Positions 1 through 5,348 of a stretch of 5,348 nt of DNA are shown piece by piece. Within the stretch, counting starts at the first letter, position 1, and each line of letters starts with the position of its first letter. A model generated the notes under the pieces. The model saw nothing but the letters and a program-made list of their open reading frames with translations. It made no database searches and was not told the DNA's origin. Source of the stretch: an uncultured Lachnospiraceae bacterium (GTDB taxonomy: Bacteria > Bacillota > Clostridia > Lachnospirales > Lachnospiraceae); NCBI GenBank assembly GCA_947651335.1, contig CANSYV010000127.1, positions 1-5,348 of the forward strand, in the 5' to 3' direction. A program made the position numbers and the translations under genes.

Positions 1-693
1 CTGGACGAATCCAGACAGGAATTTGTCTCCAATGTATCCCATGAGCTGAAGACGCCCATGACTTCCATGAAAGTGCTGGCGGACTCCCTTGTGGGACAGG
101 AAAATGTACCGGAGGAACTCTATCAGGAATTTCTCCAGGATATTACTGTGGAGATTGACCGGGAAAATAAGATCATTACGGACCTTTTGTCTCTGGTGAA
201 GCTGGATAAGAAAGTTTCCGACTTGAAAATGGAGCATCTGAATATCAATGATCTGCTGGGAACGATTTTAAAGCGCCTCAGTGCCATTGCGGACAGGAGG
301 AATATTGATCTGATACTGGACAGTTTCCGCCCTGTGGAGGCGGATGTGGATGAGGTGAAGTTCACACTGGCCATCTCCAATCTGGTGGAAAACGGAATCA
401 AATATAATGTGGATGACGGATGGGTGAGAGTATCTCTGGACGCGGACCACAAGTTTTTCTATGTGACAGTCTCCGATTCCGGCATGGGGATTCCGGAGGA
501 TTCTCTGGAGAAAATTTTTGAGAGATTCTACCGGGTGGACAAGTCCCATTCCAGAGAAATCGGCGGGACGGGGCTGGGCCTGGCCATTGCCAGAGGTTCT
601 ATATTTATGCAGCATGGAACGATTAATGTCAACAGCAGGGAAGAAGAGGGAACCACGTTTACTGTCCGGATGCCTCTGTCCTATATTCCGTAG
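1..693 (+). CDS. Sensor histidine kinase, C-terminal part (5' end outside window)
   Basis: The reading frame is open from base 1 and ends at TAG 691-693, giving 230 residues with no start in the window; an internal ATG at base 58 lies inside the H-box and is not the true start. Visible in order (residue 1 = bases 1-3): a HisKA dimerisation helix with H-box SHELKTP and phospho-acceptor His14, an N-box NLVENGIKYN at about 127-136, a G1 box DSGMGI at 159-164, an F-box FERFYRVD at 173-180 and a G2 box GGTGLGLAI at 188-196. All catalytic boxes are intact, so this is an active class I kinase of the PhoR/WalK/VicK type. The E-x-x-T after the histidine (Glu15, Thr18) is the motif linked in this family to phosphatase activity as well. 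The input domain, membrane segments and HAMP, if any, are upstream, as is presumably the partner response regulator. The signal sensed cannot be inferred. It is 10 bases from the next gene, so probably cotranscribed with it. Confidence 0.95.
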   Translation: MDESRQEFVSNVSHELKTPMTSMKVLADSLVGQENVPEELYQEFLQDITVEIDRENKIITDLLSLVKLDKKVSDLKMEHLNINDLLGTILKRLSAIADRRNIDLILDSFRPVEADVDEVKFTLAISNLVENGIKYNVDDGWVRVSLDADHKFFYVTVSDSGMGIPEDSLEKIFERFYRVDKSHSREIGGTGLGLAIARGSIFMQHGTINVNSREEEGTTFTVRMPLSYIP

Positions 694-698
694 GGAGG
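692..698 (+). promoter_or_regulatory. Ribosome binding site of the GerMN lipoprotein gene
   Basis: AGGGAGG lies 5 bases before ATG 704 and overlaps the kinase stop codon. It fixes the lipoprotein start at 704, although the same frame is open back to base 518 inside the kinase gene. The overlap suggests translational coupling between kinase and lipoprotein. Confidence 0.8.
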
Positions 699-703
699 CT
701 GCC

Positions 704-1609
704 ATGAAAAAATGGATTGGTTTGCTGTGTCTGGTCATAGCCGGCACTACTGGGTGTTCGGCGGGCAGGGGCCATGTGCCAGAGTCAGATTACTATTTTT
801 ATTATGTGGACGAGACAAAGACGGAGCTGGTGAAGACCGCGTATCAGCCGTCCAGGGAAACCACAGAAGATATGATTCAGGACTTTATGAAACTGCTCAA
901 TACCAGAGAACATGGGAAGAAGAACATCAGTCTGCTTCCCAAGGGGGTGGAGATTACCACTCACAGTGTCCACGACGGGGTGTTGAATCTGGATTTTAAC
1001 CGGGAGTATCTGGAGATGGATGCAGCCCGGGAGGTTCTTGCCAGGGCAGGGGTGGTGAAGACATTTGCCCAGCTTTCTGATATCCAGTATGTGAAATTCC
1101 AGATTGACGGCCAGCCGTTTCTGGACTCTAATCAAAAGCCCATCGGCATTATGAACCAGGACAGTTTTCTGGAGAATTCCGGGGAGAACCTGAACTCTTA
1201 CCAGGAGACTGATGTGGTGCTTTACTTTGTCAGCAAAGACGGTGAGAAACTGGTAAAAGAGGAGAGAAAAGTTTATTTTGACAGGAATGTGACCCTGGAG
1301 ACTGTGGTGGTGGAACAGCTGCTGAAAGGGCCAAGAGAATCTGCGAAACCCACCCTGTCATCCAATGTGAAAGTGGTGTCAGTGACTACAGTGGACAACA
1401 TCTGTTATGTGAATCTCAGCCGGGATTTTGTACAGGATGCCCTGCCTCTGCGGGAGGAAATTCCCATTTACTCTATTGTAAATTCTCTGGTGGATACCTG
1501 TGGTGTGAAAAAGGTGCAGATTGCGGTGGAAGGCTTTACAGACGAGACATTTGGTGAGCAGATGCATCTGGACCAGTTTTATGAGAAAAATGAAGAATTG
1601 ACTGGCTGA
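704..1609 (+). CDS. GerMN-domain lipoprotein (GerM-like)
   Basis: A 301-residue envelope protein. The N-terminus has a short positive stretch (MKKW), a hydrophobic core and a possible lipobox TTGC with Cys18 as the lipidated residue; Thr at -3 is less usual than Leu, so lipidation is likely but not certain. The rest consists of two related units: a strand segment around 30-46 (YFYYVDETKTELVKTAYQ) followed by a GerMN unit to about 150 (VLNLDFNREYLEM, then VKFQIDGQ), and a second strand segment around 171-190 (VVLYFVSKDGEKLVKEERK) followed by a GerMN unit to about 285 (ICYVNLSRDFV, then VQIAVEGFTDE). Tandem GerMN domains are known from Bacillus GerM, a lipoprotein needed in sporulation and germination that helps anchor the engulfment machinery; GerMN domains also occur in other envelope lipoproteins such as mycobacterial LpqB, itself next to the kinase gene mtrB. 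Here too the gene directly follows a kinase gene, so it may either modulate the kinase or act in the spore envelope. The start at 704 is chosen for its ribosome binding site and signal peptide. The exact role is an inference. Confidence 0.87.
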   Translation: MKKWIGLLCLVIAGTTGCSAGRGHVPESDYYFYYVDETKTELVKTAYQPSRETTEDMIQDFMKLLNTREHGKKNISLLPKGVEITTHSVHDGVLNLDFNREYLEMDAAREVLARAGVVKTFAQLSDIQYVKFQIDGQPFLDSNQKPIGIMNQDSFLENSGENLNSYQETDVVLYFVSKDGEKLVKEERKVYFDRNVTLETVVVEQLLKGPRESAKPTLSSNVKVVSVTTVDNICYVNLSRDFVQDALPLREEIPIYSIVNSLVDTCGVKKVQIAVEGFTDETFGEQMHLDQFYEKNEELTG

Positions 1610-1630
1610 CCGGCTCTTTACAAAGTACAA

Positions 1631-1635
1631 GGAAG
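1631..1635 (+). promoter_or_regulatory. Ribosome binding site of comEC
   Basis: GGAAG, 7 bases before ATG 1643. It decides between two overlapping start codons: ATG 1643 opens the 763-residue ComEC frame, whereas ATG 1639 opens an unrelated frame of 105 codons that has no family features. Confidence 0.6.
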
Positions 1636-1642
1636 TGAATGG

Positions 1643-3934
1643 ATGGTGAGACGGCCTATGTGCCTGCTCTGTCTGCTTCTCATAGCCGGGATCTGGCTGG
1701 GGGATTGGACGGGACTGGTTCCCGTCAGGGACGCCCCGGCCAATCCCTGTGCCGCGCAGATGGCAGACCAAAAGCAGGCGGTGATTTACGGCAGAATCTA
1801 TCAGTATCATTATTCGGAAAATTCTACAGGCATCTGTCTGAGAGATGTCTTTTCAAGACCGCAGTTCAGCGGGAGCTCCATGATATCTTTGGAACGTACA
1901 ATCGTATATATGCAGGAGGAATGCAGTCTGCCTCTGGGAACCTGGGTCCGGGTTAAGGGAAAGTTTCAGGAAATAGAGGGGCCCAGAAATCCCGGGGAGT
2001 TTGACAGCCGTCTGTATTACAGGGCAAAGAAAATCTATTACCGTATGAAAGGACAGGAACTGTCTGTATATAAGGAAGATACCTGGCATCTGAGAGAGGG
2101 ACTTAGGCAGATTCGGGAGAGCCTGGTACACTCTGTTCAGGAGGCTGCGCCTAATCAGGCTGGGATACTCTGTGCCATGACTGCGGGGGAAAAGAGTCTG
2201 CTGGGGCAGGAGGAGAAGAATCTGCTGGCAGCAGGGGCTGTCTCCCATATGGTATCTATTTCAGGAATGCATGTGAGTCTTCTGGGGATGATGGTGTTCT
2301 ATGGCCTGCTCCGTCTGGGGATGGGGATTCTGCCATCGTCTGGGATATCGGCCGGGATGATGATACTCTATGGCATGATGACAGGGGAGAGCGTGTCCGC
2401 CATGCGGGCGCTGGGGATGTTTGGGCTGGCTGTGGCGGCGAAAGCTGTGGGGAGGAGTTATGATCTTCTCAGCGCTCTGTCCCTCTCTGTGATGATTTTG
2501 CTGCTGGATAACCCGGTCTGTCTGTATTACAGCGGATTCCTGCTGTCCTGCGGGTGTATCTGCGGGGTGGGGCTGGTGCTTCCCCGGCTGGAGGAGATGC
2601 TGCCTCTGGAGCAGATACAGCAGAGATGTTTAAAAAAGCTGGTGCAGACATGCCTGATGGGCATTGCGGTGCAGGCGGCAGCACTGCCCCTGTCTGTGTG
2701 GTTTTTCTATGAGATTCCCATGTACGGTATTTTTGTGAATCTGCTGGTGGTTCCCACATTGACTGTGGTGCTGGTGTCAGGACTTCTGGGGGCGGCAGCC
2801 GGACTGTGGCAGGTATGGGCGGGAAGAATTGTTTTATTTCCAGGATGTCTCCTGACGGAGTATTATCAATATTTGTGTAAATTTGTAAAAAATCTTCCGG
2901 GAGCGGTGGTGACAGCGGGAAGGCCCGGACTGTGGCAGATTGTTTTGTACTATGGAATTCTTATTGCGGCTCTTTATCTGGGGAAAAGGCTGTCTGTGCA
3001 TCCGGCGGATAAGCAGAGTTTGGCGTCTGCAGGGAAAAAGACAGCGGCTGGTCTGTCAGGCACTGCTGTGTTTCTTCTGTTCTGGTGTGCAGGGGTGTGG
3101 CTGCTGTGCATCCATCCAGGCAGGAATCTGGAAATCACCTGCCTGGATGTGGGCCAGGGGGACGGGGCGGTTATCTGCACTCCTCAGGGCGGCTGCTATC
3201 TGGTTGACGGCGGCAGCAGCAATCTGCAGAAAGTGGGGCAGTACCAGATTCTGCCGTTTTTGAAAAGCAAGGGAATTTCCCGTGTTGACGGGGTATTTGT
3301 CAGCCATACAGATGAGGACCATGTGAGCGGGCTGGCGGAGATTTTCCAGATGATTGGTGACGGGCAGACATCTCTGAAGATTCAATATCTGGTGATGCCC
3401 CGCCTGGAAAAACCGGATGTAAAGCAGGAAGAACTGGCAGCCCTGGCAGAGAAGGCGGGAGCCAGGGCAGCCTATCTGCAGGCCGGGGATTGCGTGAGAG
3501 GCCGGGAGATAGGCTGGGAGGCCCTCTCTCCCCTGGCAAAAGGCCAGAGCGATGATGTGAATGATAATTCGCTGGTGCTGCTGTTGGAAAAGGATGGATT
3601 CCGGGGGTTATTTACCGGGGATATTGGAGAACAGCAGGAGAGAAAACTGGATGCCGTACTGCCGGACTGTGATTTCCTGAAAACAGCCCATCATGGCTCA
3701 AAGTATTCCACCAAAGAACAGTTTCTTGCCAGGGCGCGCCCGGAGATTGCCGTTGTATCCGCCAGCAAGACCAATACATATGGACATCCCCATCCGGACA
3801 CATTGAGGCGTCTGGAGGAAAATGGGTGCAGGGTGTTCTTGACAAAAGACAGTGGAGCGGTTACCTTAGAGGTGAGGGAGCGGAGTGTGGCTGTGGAGGG
3901 TTTTGCTCACGAATCACGAGTTTGGACCAAATAA
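1643..3934 (+). CDS. comEC: ComEC/Rec2 family DNA-uptake channel protein
   Basis: A 763-residue polytopic membrane protein, the usual length for full ComEC, which carries single-stranded DNA across the cytoplasmic membrane in natural transformation. Domains in order: an N-terminal hydrophobic segment (about 6-20); an extracellular OB-like region (DUF4131) at about 40-145 with the family motif PRNPGEFDSRLYY at 114-126; the Competence domain at about 160-450, with AGEKSLL at 181-187, VSHMVSISGMHVSLLG at 200-215 and roughly eight hydrophobic helices; a last membrane segment near 470-490; then a metallo-beta-lactamase-fold domain to the end. That domain keeps LDVGQGDG (501-508), VDGG (521-524), the metal motif SHTDEDH (554-560), FTGD (657-660), HHGS (683-686) and a C-terminal NTYGHPHP (711-718). 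All expected metal ligands are present, so the nuclease-like domain proposed to degrade the non-transported strand looks intact. It lies 33 bases after the lipoprotein gene. No comEA or comEB is in the window. Many gut Clostridia carry comEC without known competence, so actual DNA uptake is unproven. Confidence 0.96.
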   Translation: MVRRPMCLLCLLLIAGIWLGDWTGLVPVRDAPANPCAAQMADQKQAVIYGRIYQYHYSENSTGICLRDVFSRPQFSGSSMISLERTIVYMQEECSLPLGTWVRVKGKFQEIEGPRNPGEFDSRLYYRAKKIYYRMKGQELSVYKEDTWHLREGLRQIRESLVHSVQEAAPNQAGILCAMTAGEKSLLGQEEKNLLAAGAVSHMVSISGMHVSLLGMMVFYGLLRLGMGILPSSGISAGMMILYGMMTGESVSAMRALGMFGLAVAAKAVGRSYDLLSALSLSVMILLLDNPVCLYYSGFLLSCGCICGVGLVLPRLEEMLPLEQIQQRCLKKLVQTCLMGIAVQAAALPLSVWFFYEIPMYGIFVNLLVVPTLTVVLVSGLLGAAAGLWQVWAGRIVLFPGCLLTEYYQYLCKFVKNLPGAVVTAGRPGLWQIVLYYGILIAALYLGKRLSVHPADKQSLASAGKKTAAGLSGTAVFLLFWCAGVWLLCIHPGRNLEITCLDVGQGDGAVICTPQGGCYLVDGGSSNLQKVGQYQILPFLKSKGISRVDGVFVSHTDEDHVSGLAEIFQMIGDGQTSLKIQYLVMPRLEKPDVKQEELAALAEKAGARAAYLQAGDCVRGREIGWEALSPLAKGQSDDVNDNSLVLLLEKDGFRGLFTGDIGEQQERKLDAVLPDCDFLKTAHHGSKYSTKEQFLARARPEIAVVSASKTNTYGHPHPDTLRRLEENGCRVFLTKDSGAVTLEVRERSVAVEGFAHESRVWTK

Positions 3935-3936
3935 AC

Positions 3937-3959
3937 AAAACGGAGCTCAAAACCGTTTT
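3937..3959 (+). other. Small stem-loop between comEC and holA
   Basis: AAAACGG (3937-3943) pairs perfectly with CCGTTTT (3953-3959) around a 9-base loop. The descending arm ends in four T, and the holA ribosome binding site follows 2 bases later. It could be a weak attenuator or an RNA processing/stability element, but the stem is only 7 pairs with 3 G-C pairs and no T-run continues past it. A strong terminator is therefore unlikely. Function is inferred from position only. Confidence 0.4.
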
Positions 3960-3961
3960 CG

Positions 3962-3968
3962 AAAGGAG
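3962..3968 (+). promoter_or_regulatory. Ribosome binding site of holA
   Basis: AAAGGAG lies 10 bases before ATG 3979. It supports the start at 3979 over in-frame starts further upstream (the frame is open from 3826, overlapping the end of comEC). The upstream 51 codons look nothing like a delta-subunit N-terminus. Confidence 0.75.
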
Positions 3969-3978
3969 TGGGCGGAGA

Positions 3979-4968
3979 ATGAAGGAATTGCAGAGGGAGA
4001 TTCAGACGGGGGAGTTTCGGCAGGTGTATCTGCTTTATGGTGAGGAGCGTTTTCTGGTGCAGCAGTATAAGCATAAGCTGGTGGAGGCGTTAAACCCGGA
4101 TGGGGATACGATGAATATGGCATCTTATGAGGGGAAGCAGATAGATATCGGACAGATGCTGCAGCTGGCGGATACTCTGCCGTTTTTGTCCCAGAAGAGG
4201 ATTCTTCTGGTGGAGAACAGCGGGTTTTTTAAAAACAAGTGTGATGCCCTGGCGGATTATCTCAAACAGGTGCCTGAGTATCTGTATATGGTTTTTGTGG
4301 AGGAACAGGTGGATAAGAGAAGCCGGGTGTACAAAGGGCTGGGAAAAATCGGCAGGGCGGTTGAATTTTCTGTTCAGAATGAGAAGACTCTCATGCAGTG
4401 GGTGCTGAAAATGCTGTCGGATGAGGGGAAGAAAATCACGAAAAAGGATATGGAACTGTTTTTGTCCAAAGTGGGCACAGATATGGGGAATATTTATCAG
4501 GAGACCCAGAAGCTGCTGGCCTATACCATGGGACGTAATGTGGTGGCGGCGAAGGATATAGAGGCCGTGTGTGTGACCCAGCTCACCAATAAAATTTTCG
4601 ATATGGTACGGGCAGTGGCTGATAGAAATCAGAAAAAGGCCCTGGAATTGTATGAAGATCTGCTGGCGCTGAAAGAGCCGCCTATGCGCATTTTGTTTTT
4701 GCTGGCCCGTCAGTTCCGGCATCTGATGCAGACGAAGGAAATGCTGGCAGAGGGAAAAGGACAGCAGGAGATTGGCAGGATTCTGGGCGTTCCCGGTTTT
4801 GCGGCCAAAAACTATATTAACTGTGCCAGGGGCTATGATTTAAAGATGCTGAGAGACGCGGTGGAAGATTTCACCTGCGCGGAGGAGGATGTGAAGAATG
4901 GGCGTCTGGGAGATACTCTGAGTGTAGAGCTGCTGATTATACAGTACAGTGCCAGGGTGTGCGGGTGA
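3979..4968 (+). CDS. holA: DNA polymerase III delta subunit
   Basis: A 329-residue protein, close to the family's usual length of about 330-345. Delta is the clamp-loader subunit that opens the beta sliding clamp ring; in the cytoplasm it works with delta-prime and tau/gamma at the replisome. The sequence matches the family along its length: the start MKELQREIQTGEFRQVYLLYG with YGEERFL (20-26) opens the AAA+-like domain I; LPFLSQKRILLVEN (67-80) corresponds to the clamp-contacting region; KRSRVYKGL (113-121) follows, with no Walker A motif, as expected for delta. Domain II covers about 140-205, with KVGTDMGNIYQETQKL at 164-179. The C-terminal collar domain has NKIFDMVRAVADRNQKKAL (204-222), ILFLLARQFRHLMQTK (238-253) and the IGRILGVPGFAAKNY stretch (265-279). 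The start at 3979 is set by its ribosome binding site and family length. It is 44 bases from comEC, the same order as Bacillus comEC-holA, and is probably read from the upstream promoter or a closer one not recognised here. Confidence 0.96.
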   Translation: MKELQREIQTGEFRQVYLLYGEERFLVQQYKHKLVEALNPDGDTMNMASYEGKQIDIGQMLQLADTLPFLSQKRILLVENSGFFKNKCDALADYLKQVPEYLYMVFVEEQVDKRSRVYKGLGKIGRAVEFSVQNEKTLMQWVLKMLSDEGKKITKKDMELFLSKVGTDMGNIYQETQKLLAYTMGRNVVAAKDIEAVCVTQLTNKIFDMVRAVADRNQKKALELYEDLLALKEPPMRILFLLARQFRHLMQTKEMLAEGKGQQEIGRILGVPGFAAKNYINCARGYDLKMLRDAVEDFTCAEEDVKNGRLGDTLSVELLIIQYSARVCG

Positions 4969-5019
4969 GCCATCAGCCATCTTTCCTGGTACACAGTGTG
5001 CATCCCCCGAAGGGTTTTT

Positions 5020-5050
5020 GTTGTATAGGGAACAAAGTTTCCTATACGGC
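5020..5050. repeat. Long palindrome (stem-loop) in the holA-rpsT gap
   Basis: GTATAGG (5023-5029) pairs with CCTATAC (5041-5047). Pairing extends inward through G·T, A-T, A-T and C-G to an AAA loop, and outward through two G·T wobbles to G5020-C5050, giving about 14 pairs in a plus-strand transcript. It sits just before the A6 run that begins the rpsT terminator. No T-run follows it on the plus strand, so it is not a standard terminator; it may protect transcript ends or be part of a repeat element. Its arm TATAGGGAAC (5024-5033) is nearly repeated at 5087-5096 (TATAAGGAAC, 9 of 10 identical). Confidence 0.6.
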
Positions 5051-5085
5051 AAAAAAGGACAGCCCAGACGGAATGGCTGTCCTTT
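5051..5085 (-). terminator. Rho-independent terminator of rpsT, possibly bidirectional
   Basis: An 11-pair perfect stem, AAAGGACAGCC (5054-5064) with GGCTGTCCTTT (5075-5085), encloses a 10-base loop. Read on the minus strand, the stem runs into six T (5056-5051), the classic signal for ending rpsT transcripts, whose stop codon is at 5134-5136. Read on the plus strand, the stem ends in TTTCTATA, a poorer T-tract that could still stop the holA transcript. One shared terminator between convergent genes is common. Confidence 0.88.
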
Positions 5086-5090
5086 CTATA

Positions 5091-5107
5091 AGGAACCTTC
5101 AGTTCCT
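5091..5107. repeat. Short hairpin in the holA-rpsT gap
   Basis: AGGAAC (5091-5096) and GTTCCT (5102-5107) form a perfect 6-pair stem with the 5-base loop CTTCA. It lies between the terminator and the longer palindrome next to rpsT. Its arms resemble those of the palindrome at 5020-5050, so both may belong to one element. On its own it is too small to assign a function. Confidence 0.45.
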
Positions 5108-5131
5108 AGAGTGTGTCTTAGACACGCTCTA
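5107..5131. repeat. Near-perfect palindrome directly after rpsT
   Basis: TAGAGTGTGTC (5107-5117) and GACACGCTCTA (5121-5131) form an 11-pair stem around a TTA loop. The only imperfect pair, 5112-5126, is a T·G wobble in plus-strand RNA and an A-C mismatch in minus-strand RNA, so the structure is better in the plus-strand transcript. It begins 2 bases after the rpsT stop codon (minus-strand sense) and shares base 5107 with the neighbouring hairpin. It has no T-run and is not a standard terminator; a role in 3'-end stability or as a repeat element is inferred. Confidence 0.6.
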
Positions 5132-5133
5132 AA

Positions 5134-5348
5134 TCAATCCAAAGCATTTACGGCTTTTGTCAACCGGGAAATTTTTCTGGATGAAGTATTTTTATGATAA
5201 ACACCTTTAGATGCAGCTTTGCTGATTGTCGAAGTGGCTGCCTGCAGTGCAGCGTTTGCAGCTTCTTTATCCTTCTGGTCAATGGCTGCGTATACTTTCT
5301 TAATAGAAGTCTTTACAGCAGACCGGGTGGATTTATTCCTTGCAGCTC
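5134..5348 (-). CDS. rpsT: 30S ribosomal protein bS20, C-terminal part (5' end outside window)
   Basis: Translated on the minus strand, the frame ends at TGA (5136-5134) and is open to the window edge, giving 70 full codons. bS20 is a primary 16S rRNA-binding protein of the small subunit, usually about 85-90 residues, so roughly 15-20 N-terminal residues are missing. Family features are clear: a basic helix with RNKSTRSAVKTSIKKVYAAI, the acidic-alanine stretch DKEAANAALQAATSTI, then SKAASKGVYHKNTSSRKISR and the C-terminal end LTKAVNALD. The alanine- and lysine-rich composition and the G-x-x-H-K-N-T-x-x-R-K-x-S-R-L signature are diagnostic. It faces holA head-on, the same convergent arrangement as in Bacillus, and ends at the strong terminator at 5051-5085. 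Its promoter and any leader lie beyond the window. Confidence 0.96.
   Translation of the reverse strand, partial: AARNKSTRSAVKTSIKKVYAAIDQKDKEAANAALQAATSTISKAASKGVYHKNTSSRKISRLTKAVNALD

Noticed and set aside
268..747. A 159-codon minus-strand frame opposite the kinase gene
   Set aside because: It lies antisense to the conserved kinase ATPase domain, and its composition (rich in His, Pro and Arg) fits a reversed coding strand. No start signal or family resemblance was seen.
1610..1642. Terminator or promoter between the lipoprotein gene and comEC
   Set aside because: Only a 4-base inverted repeat with a 2-base loop is present, and there is no room for a recognisable promoter beside the ribosome binding site.
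1639..1956. A 105-codon frame starting at ATG 1639, overlapping the comEC start
   Set aside because: It is out of frame with comEC, shows no domain features and uses the same ribosome binding site region; the comEC frame matches its family from the first residues onward.
3826..3978. Extension of holA upstream to 3826, overlapping comEC
   Set aside because: The extra 51 codons read the comEC 3' end in another frame and do not resemble a delta N-terminus; ATG 3979 has a proper ribosome binding site and gives the usual family length.
4090..4722. A 210-codon minus-strand frame opposite holA
   Set aside because: It is the antisense shadow of the well-conserved delta subunit; its His- and Gln-rich sequence is typical of reverse-strand reading and lacks motifs.
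5004..5019. Possible plus-strand terminator CCC-GAA-GGG followed by five T, after holA
   Set aside because: The stem is only 3 pairs with a 3-base loop, too weak for a convincing terminator despite the T-run; the stem at 5054-5085 is a better candidate.
4949..5197. An 82-codon plus-strand frame running from the end of holA through the gap into rpsT
   Set aside because: It overlaps the holA end and the antisense of rpsT, runs through all the stem-loops and the terminator, and has no ribosome binding site or family features. If the gap is a dispersed repeat, similar spurious small proteins may be annotated elsewhere.
1..5348. CRISPR array, tRNA, rRNA or transposase gene
   Set aside because: No regularly spaced repeats, no tRNA- or rRNA-like sequence and no transposase motifs were seen; protein-coding genes account for nearly all the window.

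Overview
The window reads as a chromosomal housekeeping and competence locus from a spore-forming Clostridia-type Firmicute, most likely Lachnospiraceae-like. The evidence is an intact ComEC, DNA polymerase III delta and convergent bS20 order (the comEC-holA-rpsT order also known from Bacillus), a GerM-type sporulation/germination lipoprotein, strong AGGAGG-like ribosome binding sites, and moderate GC content. The genus call is an inference from gene content and order; no species can be named from the sequence alone.

Layout: (1) 1-693, the 3' part of a sensor histidine kinase gene. Its input domain lies before the window, but the phospho-acceptor H-box and the whole ATPase domain are present. 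(2) 704-1609, a lipoprotein with two tandem GerMN domains, only 10 bases after the kinase. (3) 1643-3934, a full-length ComEC/Rec2 DNA-uptake channel with its metallo-beta-lactamase-fold nuclease-like domain. (4) 3979-4968, holA, the clamp-loader delta subunit. (5) 4969-5133, a 165-base convergent intergenic region almost filled with stem-loops, one of which is the terminator of rpsT. (6) 5134-5348 on the minus strand, the C-terminal 70 codons of rpsT (ribosomal protein bS20); its start lies beyond the window.

The four plus-strand genes are separated by 10, 33 and 44 bases and could form one operon running from the two-component kinase to holA. No obvious strong terminator lies between them, although a small hairpin sits between comEC and holA. 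The arrangement would put a sensor kinase, an envelope lipoprotein and a DNA-uptake channel under shared transcription, while holA and rpsT are essential housekeeping genes with conserved placement.

No clearly new system is visible. The parts most worth a second look are the dense, partly self-similar set of palindromes between holA and rpsT, and the coupling of a sensor kinase with a GerMN lipoprotein upstream of comEC.
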